64,000 nucleotides of DNA. Source: RGIG995 sp045543655. Its GTDB lineage: Bacteria > Bacillota > Clostridia > Oscillospirales > UBA644. The stretch is taken from contig JAZPXN010000093.1 of NCBI GenBank assembly GCA_045543655.1, positions 1-64,000 of the forward strand, written 5' to 3'. Positions 51,031 to 59,248 of the stretch are shown in pieces. The translations under genes and the position numbers were made by a program. The notes under the pieces are model-generated. The model was not told where the DNA came from and did no database searches. It saw only the letters and a program-made list of their open reading frames with translations. Within the stretch, counting starts at the first letter, position 1, and each line of letters begins with the position of its first letter.

Positions 51031-52029
51031 ATGAGAATTTTAGCAATAGAAAGCTCCTGCGACGAAACTGCTGCCGCTTTGGTGGAGGACGGTCGCAAAA
51101 TCATAAGAAACGAAGTAATCTCCCAGATCCCCGTCCACGAACGGTACGGAGGCGTCGTTCCGGAGATTGCCTCGCGCTGTCATATCGAGGCCATCGAACC
51201 TCTGGTCAACCGAACCCTTCAGGGGGAGATCCCCGACGCGGTGGCCGTCACCTACGCTCCGGGGCTGATCGGCGCCCTTCTGGTGGGGGTAAATTACGCT
51301 AAAAGCCTGGCCTTTACCCTGCAGGTGCCTTTGATCCCGGTGCATCATCTCCGGGGACACGTAGCGTCGAACTATCTGTCCCATCCCGATCTGAAGCCTC
51401 CCTTTACGGCCCTGATCGCCTCCGGGGGACACAGCCATATCGTGCACGTGAAATCCTATACGGAATATGAAATTCTGGGTAAGACCAGAGACGACGCGGC
51501 GGGGGAAGCCTTCGATAAATCCGCCCGGATTCTGAATCTGGGCTATCCCGGCGGCCCGAAGATCCAGAAGGCGGCAGAAACGGGGAATCCCGACGCCATC
51601 CTATTTCCCCGGGTGCATTTCAAGGACGCCCCCTACGATTTTAGCTTTTCCGGGGTCAAGACGGCGGTGGTCAACTACGCCCATACCGCAAAGCAGCGGG
51701 GAGAAGAGATCAACGCGCCGGATCTGGCGGCCTCTTTTACGAAGGCAGTCTGCTCGGTTCTGACCGAAAAAAGCGTACTTGCGGCGGAAAATACCACGGG
51801 ACGCCTGGTTCTGGCGGGAGGTGTTTCCGCAAACCGGGATCTGCGAAGAATGATGACCGAGGAGTGCGAAAAGAAGGGAATTGAGCTGTATCTTCCCGAG
51901 GCGGGGCTTTGCGGAGACAACGCGGCCATGATCGCGGCCCAGGGATATTACGAATATCTGGCAGGCAACCGGGCAGGAACCGACCTGAACGCCTACGCCA
52001 CCATGCCGGTGGATGCGCCGACCTGGTAA
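51031..52029 (+). CDS. tsaD: tRNA N6-adenosine threonylcarbamoyltransferase TsaD
   Basis: A 332-aa enzyme of the t6A pathway that transfers the threonylcarbamoyl group to A37 of ANN-reading tRNAs. ASKHA-fold motifs LAIESSCDETAAAL, the iron ligands in VHHLRGHVASN (H106, H110), GGHSHIVHV and GDNAAMIA are all present. No tsaB/tsaE neighbours in this window. ATG 51031 follows AAGGACG. Confidence 0.97.
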   Translation: MRILAIESSCDETAAALVEDGRKIIRNEVISQIPVHERYGGVVPEIASRCHIEAIEPLVNRTLQGEIPDAVAVTYAPGLIGALLVGVNYAKSLAFTLQVPLIPVHHLRGHVASNYLSHPDLKPPFTALIASGGHSHIVHVKSYTEYEILGKTRDDAAGEAFDKSARILNLGYPGGPKIQKAAETGNPDAILFPRVHFKDAPYDFSFSGVKTAVVNYAHTAKQRGEEINAPDLAASFTKAVCSVLTEKSVLAAENTTGRLVLAGGVSANRDLRRMMTEECEKKGIELYLPEAGLCGDNAAMIAAQGYYEYLAGNRAGTDLNAYATMPVDAPTW

Positions 52030-52041
52030 AACTTGAATATA

Positions 52042-52060
52042 TGTTCGAAAATTGTTCGAA
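52042..52060. promoter_or_regulatory. TGTTCGAA direct repeat upstream of an unknown gene
   Basis: TGTTCGAA occurs at 52042-52049 and 52053-52060, an 11-bp period (one helical turn), with palindromic TTCGAA cores. It could be an operator for the small downstream gene; the regulator is unknown. Confidence 0.35.
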
Positions 52061-52081
52061 CGTCGTAATAGATTGGACACA

Positions 52082-52134
52082 AAAAAGAGTTATAATGAAT
52101 TGAGGAATCAATCACTATAACTCTTTTTCTTTTT
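52082..52134. terminator. Terminator after tsaD
   Basis: A 13-bp AAAAAGAGTTATA/TATAACTCTTTTT inverted repeat (52082-52094/52116-52128) with a 21-nt loop; TTTTTCTTTTTT follows on the + strand. A TATAAT sits in the left arm, so a promoter for the next gene could also be embedded. Confidence 0.65.
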
Positions 52135-52149
52135 TGAGGAATTCACCGA

Positions 52150-52521
52150 ATGGCAAGAACGCGAAAATATTGCTGTGACAAATACGTTGAAAAAGTCATA
52201 GAAGAATATCCCTACGAGAAATACCGGAAGGCCCTGGAGCGCCTCAGCAACATGCCGGTTTCCGATCCGCGGATCAACACCGACCGGATCTATCAGCGGA
52301 TGATCTTTAACCGGGAGGCAATGGAGAGCGCCATGAACCGGGCGATCTGGTATCCCTGCGGCGAAAAGCTCTACGATCTTCTGCAGATGGTCTATTGGTC
52401 CAAGACTCATTCTGAGGTTTCGGCGGCACTGGAGCTGAACATTCTTCCCCAGGACGCCGAAAAGCTTCTGCGCAATTTCCGCATTATTCTCTACGATGAG
52501 CTGGGGCTGGTCTTACCCTGA
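52150..52521 (+). CDS. Hypothetical protein (123 aa), possible small DNA-binding protein
   Basis: A basic, helix-rich soluble protein opening MARTRKYCCDKYVEKVIEEYPY; the later part (VYWSKTHSEVSAALELNILPQDAEKLLRNFR) could form a helix-turn-helix. I do not recognise the family. TGAGGA lies 10 nt before the ATG. It is tail-to-tail with the ParB/Noc-like gene (2 nt apart) with no terminator between. The upstream TGTTCGAA repeats may control it. Confidence 0.6.
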   Translation: MARTRKYCCDKYVEKVIEEYPYEKYRKALERLSNMPVSDPRINTDRIYQRMIFNREAMESAMNRAIWYPCGEKLYDLLQMVYWSKTHSEVSAALELNILPQDAEKLLRNFRIILYDELGLVLP

Positions 52522-52523
52522 GA

Positions 52524-53312
52524 TCATTTTGCAATCTCGATGCGGTAGACGATCTTCGACACGTCCTCGGATCGCTCGCAATGGGTGTCGAATCCGGAAT
52601 TTTTCATCAGATCCACGGTGCGGTTCAGGGAATTGAGATACAACCGCAAATCCCGGCAAAACCCCCGGAATTCTCCTTCCTTGCGGGCTTTGCGGGGAGA
52701 ATCCTTCTTCATTTTTTCGATGTAGGCCTCCATCTGCGCAACCTTATATCCCCGGGCGACGGTCACCTTCAGAACCTTGCGACGGTCGCTCTCCCCTTCC
52801 ACGGAAAGAAGAGTGCGTGCGTGGCGCTCCGACAGACGGGCGGACAGAATCGTCTCCCGCAGATCCGGAGACAATTGCAACAGGCGCATTTTATTGGCCA
52901 CGGCAGATTGGCTTTTTCCCAACTTCTCCGCCAATTGATCCTGGGTCAGCCGAAGAAGCTCCGAGACCCTCCGCATGGCCTCCGCCTCTTCGAAATAATT
53001 CAGGTTTTTTCGCTGAATATTTTCCGACAGCGCTACCAGCGCCGCCTCCCCTCGGTCGGTATCGGTAACGATACAGGGAACCTTGTCCATTGCAAGCCGC
53101 TTGGCCGCAAGATAACGCCGGGTTCCGGAGACGATTTCGTATTCCCCTTCTCCGCAATAACGGACGGTAAGGGGATGAACCATTCCTACCTGACGGATGT
53201 TCTCCGCAAGTCCCTCGATGGACGGATCTGCGGCACGGGCGGGAGAGGTTTTCCGCAGGTGAAGTGAGGCCAGCGGGATCTCCCGATAAATTTTTCCTAT
53301 AAAACGGTACAT
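52524..53312 (-). CDS. ParB/Noc-like DNA-binding protein
   Basis: A 262-aa protein. N-terminal ParB CTPase domain (about 10-110) with EGLAENIRQVGMVHPLTVR, EIVSGTRRYLAAKRL and ALSENIQRKNLN; a helix-turn-helix (about 120-190: LTQDQLAEKLGKSQSAVANKMRLLQL; SERHARTLLSV) and a C-terminal dimer region. No ParA gene is adjacent, and the length and start resemble nucleoid-occlusion Noc more than Spo0J. ATG 53312 has AGGAGG 5 nt upstream. A TATAAT about 45 bp upstream is the only promoter sign. Confidence 0.85.
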   Translation of the reverse strand: MYRFIGKIYREIPLASLHLRKTSPARAADPSIEGLAENIRQVGMVHPLTVRYCGEGEYEIVSGTRRYLAAKRLAMDKVPCIVTDTDRGEAALVALSENIQRKNLNYFEEAEAMRRVSELLRLTQDQLAEKLGKSQSAVANKMRLLQLSPDLRETILSARLSERHARTLLSVEGESDRRKVLKVTVARGYKVAQMEAYIEKMKKDSPRKARKEGEFRGFCRDLRLYLNSLNRTVDLMKNSGFDTHCERSEDVSKIVYRIEIAK

Positions 53313-53523
53313 TTCAACCTCCTTGTGCATATACGTTTTATGATGGGTTCGTCGGTGTTACTCCCATTATACAACCCATTGGGTGCGGATTTTAGCAAAC
53401 GGAGTCCGGGGAATTCTCCACCGTACAAAGCCCCTCGACATCCCCTGCGTTTTTCCACCGAAGAATCCGGCGAAGGGTGGGACGCCATGCCGAAAGGGAA
53501 AGAGAGATTGGCAATAGAAAAAC

Positions 53524-53552
53524 TTGACAAAATCTGCAATCAGTGGTATACT
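53524..53552 (+). promoter_or_regulatory. Promoter of the CDF transporter gene
   Basis: TTGACA (53524-53529), 17-bp spacer, TATACT (53547-53552), 22 bp before the ATG, giving a very short leader. Confidence 0.8.
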
Positions 53553-53574
53553 GTTACGACGAAAGGATGATGAC

Positions 53575-54741
53575 ATGATAACTCTTTTGGCCCGGTGGCT
53601 GATCAAAAACCGGAATGACGTCAACGACGGTGAGGTCCGTCGGAAATACGGAGTTCTCTGCGGAGCTGCAGGGATCGTACTGAATCTGTTTTTATTTGCG
53701 GTGAAGGGGATGGCAGGGATTCTTTCGGGATCCATCGCCATTGCGGCGGACGCCTTCAATAATTTATCCGATGCAGGATCCTCCCTGATCACGCTGGTAG
53801 GCTTTCGGTTGGCGGGACAGAAGCCCGATCCCCAGCACCCTTTCGGGCACGGGAGATTTGAATACATATCCGGACTTCTGGTATCGATGCTGATTCTTTT
53901 GATGGGCTTTGAGTTAGGGAAATCCTCGGTGGAAAAGATCCTGCACCCGGAAGAAGTGGCCTTCGACTGGCTGACTGCGGTCATTCTGACCGTATCCATC
54001 GCAGTCAAGATCTACATGGCTCTTTACAATCGCTCCGTCGGCAAAAAAATTCGCTCGGCGGCCATGCTCGCAACGATGACCGACTCCTTGGGCGACGCCG
54101 TTGCCACGGCGGTGGTTCTGGCGGCCACGGCAGTAGGACATTTTACGGGGCTGAATATTGACGGCTACTGCGGCGTTGCGGTAGCGCTGATGATCTTTAT
54201 CGCAGGATTCCGCTCGGCACGGGAAACCATCTCTCCCCTGCTGGGCCAGCCTCCGGAGCCGGAATTCGTAAAAAGCATCGAAGAGACCGTGACGAAATAC
54301 CCGGACGTGGCCGGAATTCACGATCTGATCGTCAACGATTACGGACCGGGGCGGAAGATCGTATCGCTCCACGCAGAGGTTCCTGCCAACGCCGACATCT
54401 GGGAAGCCCACGATATGATTGACAATATCGAACAGGAAATCACCGCTACGCTGGGGTGCATCGCTGTCATCCACATGGACCCCATCAAAACCGACGACGA
54501 GACGACGCTGACGATGCGCAAAGAAATTGCAGAAGCGGTGAAATCGGTGCATCCGGGGATCACCATTCACGATTTTCGCGCCGTACCCGGCCCTACTCAC
54601 ACCAACGTGATTTTCGACGCGGTATTGCCCTTCGACAGTACCCTGACCGAGGAAGAGGCCCGGGAGAAAATCTGCAAATTGATCTCCGAAAAATACGATG
54701 CCGTGCGGGCGGTAATTCAAATCGACAGAAGCTATACGTAA
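53575..54741 (+). CDS. Cation diffusion facilitator (CDF) metal transporter
   Basis: A 388-aa membrane protein with six helices and a cytoplasmic ferredoxin-like tail that exports Zn2+, Fe2+ or Mn2+ against protons. Metal-site segments are ADAFNNLSDAGSS in helix 2, PDPQHPFGHGRFEY and TDSLGDAVAT in helix 5. The N-D-x(3)-D pattern in helix 2 versus D-x(3)-D in helix 5 leans towards Zn/Fe but does not settle it. The C-terminal tail extends beyond the usual dimer domain by about 90 residues. AAAGGATG ribosome site. Confidence 0.92.
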   Translation: MITLLARWLIKNRNDVNDGEVRRKYGVLCGAAGIVLNLFLFAVKGMAGILSGSIAIAADAFNNLSDAGSSLITLVGFRLAGQKPDPQHPFGHGRFEYISGLLVSMLILLMGFELGKSSVEKILHPEEVAFDWLTAVILTVSIAVKIYMALYNRSVGKKIRSAAMLATMTDSLGDAVATAVVLAATAVGHFTGLNIDGYCGVAVALMIFIAGFRSARETISPLLGQPPEPEFVKSIEETVTKYPDVAGIHDLIVNDYGPGRKIVSLHAEVPANADIWEAHDMIDNIEQEITATLGCIAVIHMDPIKTDDETTLTMRKEIAEAVKSVHPGITIHDFRAVPGPTHTNVIFDAVLPFDSTLTEEEAREKICKLISEKYDAVRAVIQIDRSYT

Positions 54742-54747
54742 AAAGTC

Positions 54748-54778
54748 AGGAGGCCGATCGGTTCGGTCTCCTATTTTT
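54748..54778 (+). terminator. Terminator of the CDF gene
   Basis: AGGAGGCCGA/TCGGTCTCCT arms (one G-U pair) are followed by ATTTTTC. Confidence 0.75.
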
Positions 54779-54809
54779 CTACAAAAAGCGGAATTTTTTT
54801 TAAACTGTA

Positions 54810-54838
54810 TTGATTTTTAAGGGAAATTGCGGTATAAT
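54810..54838 (+). promoter_or_regulatory. Promoter of typA
   Basis: TTGATT (54810-54815), 17-bp spacer, TATAAT (54833-54838). Confidence 0.78.
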
Positions 54839-54886
54839 ATATGGTTGTAATAAAGACTTATAAAACGCAGGAAAGGAAGTATTTCC

Positions 54887-56710
54887 ATGATCCGTGAAGA
54901 TTTGAGAAATATTGCTATCATCGCCCACGTTGACCACGGCAAAACGACCCTGGTAGACGAGATGCTGAAGCAGGGCGGAGTATTCCGCGAGAATCAGGAA
55001 GTAAACGACCGCGTAATGGACTCCAACGCCATTGAACGGGAACGGGGAATCACGATTCTGGCGAAAAATACCGCCGTTAAATACAAAGACAAAAAGATCA
55101 ATATCGTTGACACTCCGGGCCACGCCGACTTCGGCGGCGAGGTAGAGCGCATACTGAAGATGGTCAACGGCGTTCTTCTGCTGGTAGACGCCTTCGAAGG
55201 ACCTATGCCCCAGACCCGGTTCGTGCTGCAGAAGGCCCTGGAGCTGGGCCATAAGGTGATCGTCGTCGTAAACAAAGTCGACCGTCCCGACGCCCGTCCC
55301 ACGGAGGTCGTGGACGAGGTGCTGGAGCTGCTGCTGGATCTGGATGCAACCGACGAGCAGCTGGATTCTCCCGTCATTTTTGCCTCCGGACGCACCGGCG
55401 TTGCGGGTCTTTCTCCCGATGCGGAAATGAAGGATTTTATTCCCCTTCTCGATGCGATCGTAGATTATTTCGATCCCCCGAAGGGCGAAGAAAACGAACC
55501 TCTGCAGATGCTGGTTTCCTCCATTGACTACAACGAATACGTAGGACGTATCGCCATCGGACGGGTAGAACGGGGCGTTATGAAGGTCAATCAAGACGTG
55601 GTTCTTTGCGACTATCACGGCACGAGACCCAACTCAAAGGCCAAAATCGTCTCCATGTATCAATTCGAGGGACTGAACCGGGTTCCCTGCACCGAGGCGA
55701 AGCCCGGAGACATCGTCTGCGTATCCGGCATTGAAAGCGTCACCATCGGAGACACGATCTGCCTGCCCGACGCAGTGGAGCCTCTGCCCTTCGTAAAAAT
55801 TTCCGAGCCTACCATGGAAATGACCTTTATGGTCAACGATTCCCCCTTTGCAGGACGGGAAGGAAAATACGTCACCTCCCGGAACCTGCGGGCCCGGTTG
55901 TATAAAGAATTGCTGAAGGACGTATCTCTGCGGGTCAGCGATACCGAATCCACCGAAGCCTTCAAGGTCTGCGGACGGGGAGAAATGCACCTCTCCATTC
56001 TGATCGAAAATATGCGCCGGGAAGGGTTCGAATTCCAGGTCAGTACCCCCAAGGTCCTCTACAAAGAGATCGACGGAGTGCTCTGCGAGCCTATGGAACG
56101 GCTGGTCGTGGACGTTCCTGCGGATTCCGTGGGCGCCGTTATGGAAAAAATGGGGTACCGCAAGGGTGAGCTTTCGTCCATGAATCAGGTGGGCGACCGC
56201 ACCCGGTTGGAATTCATCGTTCCCGCCCGCGGTCTGTTCGGCTACCGCGGTGAGTTTATGACCGATACCAGAGGTGAGGGGATCATGAGCTCCATCTTTG
56301 ATTCCTACGCCCCCTTCAAGGGAGATATTCCCCGCCGTCTGAACGGATCTCTCGTGGCCTACGAAACCGGAGAGACCACCAACTACGGGATGTTCTATTC
56401 CCAGGATTCCGGCGCCATGTTCATCGGCTCCGGCGTGGAAGTCTACGGAGGCATGATCGTCGGGGAAGCCAGCCGACAGAACGACATCGTGGTCAACGTC
56501 TGCAAGAAGAAGCACATGACCGCCATCCGCTCCGCCGGAAAGGACGAGGCACTGCGCCTGGTCCCCCCCAGAATTCTGAGCCTGGAGCAATCTCTGGAAT
56601 TCATTGCAGACGACGAGCTGGTGGAGGTAACTCCTAAAAATATCCGTCTCCGCAAGCGGATTCTCGATCACTCGGTCCGCATGAAGAACTTCATGAAAAA
56701 CAAAGCCTAA
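54887..56710 (+). CDS. typA: Ribosome-associated GTPase TypA/BipA
   Basis: A 607-aa translational GTPase involved in 50S assembly and stress or low-temperature growth. P-loop AHVDHGKTTLVDEML, switch region ERERGITILAKNTAV, DTPGHADFGGEVER and NKVDRPDARP are intact, then EF-G-like domains and the BipA-specific C-terminal segment SLEQSLEFIADDELVEVTPKNIRLRKR. Monocistronic with its own promoter and terminator. Confidence 0.98.
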   Translation: MIREDLRNIAIIAHVDHGKTTLVDEMLKQGGVFRENQEVNDRVMDSNAIERERGITILAKNTAVKYKDKKINIVDTPGHADFGGEVERILKMVNGVLLLVDAFEGPMPQTRFVLQKALELGHKVIVVVNKVDRPDARPTEVVDEVLELLLDLDATDEQLDSPVIFASGRTGVAGLSPDAEMKDFIPLLDAIVDYFDPPKGEENEPLQMLVSSIDYNEYVGRIAIGRVERGVMKVNQDVVLCDYHGTRPNSKAKIVSMYQFEGLNRVPCTEAKPGDIVCVSGIESVTIGDTICLPDAVEPLPFVKISEPTMEMTFMVNDSPFAGREGKYVTSRNLRARLYKELLKDVSLRVSDTESTEAFKVCGRGEMHLSILIENMRREGFEFQVSTPKVLYKEIDGVLCEPMERLVVDVPADSVGAVMEKMGYRKGELSSMNQVGDRTRLEFIVPARGLFGYRGEFMTDTRGEGIMSSIFDSYAPFKGDIPRRLNGSLVAYETGETTNYGMFYSQDSGAMFIGSGVEVYGGMIVGEASRQNDIVVNVCKKKHMTAIRSAGKDEALRLVPPRILSLEQSLEFIADDELVEVTPKNIRLRKRILDHSVRMKNFMKNKA

Positions 56711-56717
56711 AATGATC

Positions 56718-56748
56718 GCCCCCGGAAGGTTCTTCCGGGGGCTTGTTG
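56718..56748 (+). terminator. Terminator of typA
   Basis: An 11-bp GCCCCCGGAAG/CTTCCGGGGGC stem (56718-56728/56732-56742) followed by TTGTTG; the U-tract is weak. Confidence 0.7.
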
Positions 56749-56757
56749 TATATGGAC

Positions 56758-58017
56758 TTAATTCTTATTAATTTTGTACAGCTCTTCTGCGGCAAGACGG
56801 GCCTTTGTGACCGAAACCGAAGGATCCTTGGGGAAACAATAATACAATTCGTTCCGATCTCCGACAGAAATAATATCACCGATTTCATACCAATAATAGT
56901 CGGAATTCAGGGTGTAAGAAGCCAGCGGCGACTGAGAATATTTCAGAGCTCCGTCATCGGAGGTGAGGGTAAAACCCTCTGCATTATGAACAAGCCGGCC
57001 GTCTCCGATCATATACAGAGACTTATAATCCTTCAGAACGCCGATCTCAACGGCGGCATCCAACGAATAGGAGCCCTCTTCAATCTGCCGACGGACGTTT
57101 TCCCGTTGCCATTGATACCAAGCAGGGATATGATCGATCCCAGTCTCCCCTTCCAAAGCCTTGATTTTACCGCTTTCCGTAAGCTCATAGACCTTTCCGC
57201 AGGCGTTGCAGGTCAGGTGAATCCCCCGGCCGACCGTCCGACCCTCCATGCCACAATGCGGACACTGATAGAGGATGCGTTGAAGACCTTCCGCCCGAAA
57301 AGACTCGGTTATTTTGATCCCATTGTCCTGCTGCCACTTAAAATTGTCGAAGGTAAAGGTCTCGTCGAGGAGACGGTCGATCTCCTCGACCGATTTCTCC
57401 TGAATCTCTTCGGGGGTAAGAAGGCACTTAACGGTGGCGGAAACCTTGACCTTGCGCTTCCGCAATCCGTTATACAAGGGGTCACGAAGATATGCGCCGT
57501 CCGTGATAACGGTGACGACCGGCACGTTCAATTTCTTCAACAAAACGCCCATTTTGCGCGGAAGAGGAGTGGCGGTTCCGTCAAAGGAATAACCGGCCTC
57601 GGGATACATCAGAACACTGGTATTCAAGGTACGGATCGCATGAAGAATATCCCGGACGAGAGTCAGATCGGAAACAAATTTTTGGGTGGGGATACAACCG
57701 ATCCAGCGCATCAGCCACGGAATACCCACAAAGCCGTCGGTGGTGGAAACCACGCAAAAGGGCTTGGGGAAAAAGATTTTATAGGCGATTTTCAGATCAA
57801 GAAAGCAGGAATGATTCATCAGAATCAGCCAAGGTCCGGCTCCCGCCCGTTCCATACCCTCTGTACGATACGAGAATCGCGCTTTACAAAGGGCCGGAAT
57901 CGACAGAGTACGGATGAGACACCGGAAGAAGAGGTTCGGGCGCAGGGGACGCTTGTGGGGCGGTTTCGGTAATCCCTTAACGGTATCGTAGGGAAGCCGC
58001 TTTATATTTATTTTCAT
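56758..58017 (-). CDS. PlsC-like lysophospholipid acyltransferase fused to a zinc ribbon
   Basis: A 419-aa protein. Acyltransferase half (about 45-210) with the catalytic H-x4-D as NHSCFLD (H69, D74), then VGIPWLMRWIGCIP and PEAG (149-152), where most family members have EGTR. A zinc ribbon follows (C252, C255, C270, C273 in QCPHC and CNACG) with a unique C-terminal domain (about 280-419). ATG 58017 has GAGG upstream. The fusion recurs in gut Clostridia but its role is unknown; the ribbon may bind tRNA, DNA or another protein. Confidence 0.85.
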   Translation of the reverse strand: MKINIKRLPYDTVKGLPKPPHKRPLRPNLFFRCLIRTLSIPALCKARFSYRTEGMERAGAGPWLILMNHSCFLDLKIAYKIFFPKPFCVVSTTDGFVGIPWLMRWIGCIPTQKFVSDLTLVRDILHAIRTLNTSVLMYPEAGYSFDGTATPLPRKMGVLLKKLNVPVVTVITDGAYLRDPLYNGLRKRKVKVSATVKCLLTPEEIQEKSVEEIDRLLDETFTFDNFKWQQDNGIKITESFRAEGLQRILYQCPHCGMEGRTVGRGIHLTCNACGKVYELTESGKIKALEGETGIDHIPAWYQWQRENVRRQIEEGSYSLDAAVEIGVLKDYKSLYMIGDGRLVHNAEGFTLTSDDGALKYSQSPLASYTLNSDYYWYEIGDIISVGDRNELYYCFPKDPSVSVTKARLAAEELYKINKN

Positions 58018-58033
58018 AAAAACCTCAAAGATA

Positions 58034-58069
58034 ATGAAAAAAGGTGGGCTCAAGAAAGTCCACCTTTTT
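58034..58069 (-). terminator. Terminator of the zinc-ribbon gene
   Basis: AAAAAGGTGGACT and AGCCCACCTTTTT arms pair with one mismatch; TTTTTTC follows on the minus strand. Confidence 0.75.
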
Positions 58070-58119
58070 CGATTTGATCAGAAAACATTGTACACGGTTG
58101 TTTTCCCATGGAAGGATGC

Positions 58120-58404
58120 TCAGTTTTCGGACTGGGCCTTCATTTCTGCAAAGCAAGCGCTGCAGTAAACGGGCTTGTCTTCTCTGGGCTGGAAGGGAAC
58201 CTTGGCTTCGCCGCCGCACTTCGCGCAGGTGGTGGTGAAGTATTCCTTCGCCCCTCTGGAAGCGTTCTTGCGAGCGTCGCGGCATTCCTTGCAGCGCTGA
58301 GGCTCATTCTGGAAGCCCTTTTCAGCATAAAATTCCTGTTCGCCGGCGGTGAAAACAAAAGTTTTGCCGCAGTCTTTACAGGTCAATTCCTTATCTTCAT
58401 ACAT
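58120..58404 (-). CDS. Small zinc-ribbon protein
   Basis: A 94-aa protein with four C-x-x-C pairs: CKDC (9-12), CKEC, CAKC and CSAC, enough for two zinc ribbons. The family is common in Firmicutes and of unknown role (RNA or DNA binding suspected). AGAGAGG is the ribosome site. A structured RNA lies directly upstream on the same strand (58433-58612), so this gene may be expressed from an RNA-bearing transcript. Confidence 0.82.
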   Translation of the reverse strand: MYEDKELTCKDCGKTFVFTAGEQEFYAEKGFQNEPQRCKECRDARKNASRGAKEYFTTTCAKCGGEAKVPFQPREDKPVYCSACFAEMKAQSEN

Positions 58405-58432
58405 TTTGAGATACCTCTCTTAATTTAATTTT

Positions 58433-58612
58433 CGCCCAAGCCGGAATCGCACCGGCGAGCGTTCATCCTTTTCCACGGGAACGAAAAGAAACCCCTCTGA
58501 GGTCGCTAACCTGTTGTAACGAAAGCGATGCAACGGGATACCGTGTATATCCCTCGAACGTTTCCGTTACAGCCCTGTAAAACGGAGTGACCGCACCTAC
58601 TATATTCGGGCG
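58433..58612 (-). ncRNA. Structured RNA resembling clostridial raiA RNA
   Basis: The minus strand folds into a compact multi-branch RNA: ends CGCCCGA (58606-58612) and TTGGGCG (58433-58439) close it like a tRNA acceptor; a T-arm-like hairpin GCCGG-TGCGATT-CCGGC precedes the 3' strand; further hairpins are CCG..TTACAG/CTGTAA..CGG and GGGATA/TATCCC; and TGTAACG can pair long-range with CGTTACA. Size (about 180 nt), tRNA-like closing and a sigma-factor neighbour recall raiA RNA, which has been linked to sporulation in Clostridium. Identity not certain; structure is clear. Confidence 0.6.
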
Positions 58613-58620
58613 TATTTATT

Positions 58621-59115
58621 TCAATCGGGAAGATGATCCCTGATTTTTTTCTTGATCCGGGTCATAGCGTTGTCTGCGGATTTTGCGGAAATACCCAACC
58701 GGTCTGCAATCCCGGCGCCGGAGAAGCCGGACAGATACAGCGTAAGCACCTTTTGCTCCAATTCGGAAAGACGGGGGCGAAGATCCTGCAAGGCCTCCCG
58801 AACGGCGTGAGTCCTGGCATAGGTATCCTCCATGGAAGAGCCTTCCGACAGGACCCGGTCCGCATCCTCAAGGGGGACCAATTTATAATCCGAGGCAAAA
58901 CGGCGGGCGGCGGTGGAGATCCGGTTACGGATACATACCTTAATATAAGCATCGAAGGGGACGGCGCGGGCGGGATCGTAGGCGCAGCAGCCGAGATACA
59001 AGCCCCAGAGGCCCTCTTGAGTCAGATCTTCCCGGTAGCGTTCCGGATAAGACGAAACGGCGAGGCGGATAAAGGGAAGATATTCCCCGTGGACGGATGC
59101 AAAATCAAAGGACAT
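58621..59115 (-). CDS. SigH-like sigma-70-family factor
   Basis: A 164-aa sigma factor without regions 1 and 3. Region 2 holds REDLTQEGLWGLYLGCCAYDPARAVPFDAYIKVCIRNRI; region 4 holds LSELEQKVLTLYLSGFSGAGIADRLGISAKSADNAMTRIKKKI, the helix-turn-helix that reads the -35. It is closest in style to SigH (Spo0H) but shorter. ATG 59115 has AAAGG upstream. It ends 9 bp before the structured RNA and may be co-transcribed with it. Spo0A-type control not testable here. Confidence 0.82.
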   Translation of the reverse strand: MSFDFASVHGEYLPFIRLAVSSYPERYREDLTQEGLWGLYLGCCAYDPARAVPFDAYIKVCIRNRISTAARRFASDYKLVPLEDADRVLSEGSSMEDTYARTHAVREALQDLRPRLSELEQKVLTLYLSGFSGAGIADRLGISAKSADNAMTRIKKKIRDHLPD

Positions 59116-59154
59116 AGTGGTACCTTTCCGGATGGGTTTTTTGCCCGAAATCCT

Positions 59155-59200
59155 CAAAAAACGCAAAACGCCCCACCCTCACAGAAGTGAGGGGGAGGCG
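59155..59200 (-). terminator. Terminator of the ABC ATPase gene
   Basis: GCCTCCCCCTCAC and GTGAGGGTGGGGC arms around TTCT (59169-59200) are followed by GTTTTGCGTTTTTTG on the minus strand. Confidence 0.8.
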
Positions 59201-59248
59201 TAACGAAAATTTTTCGAAGATTTCGAAAGGGTCATAAGTACACTAACC

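Noticed and set aside
52042..52060. LexA/SOS box
   Set aside because: The arms do not form GAAC-N4-GTTC; the spacing is one base short and the sequence is a direct repeat rather than a palindrome.
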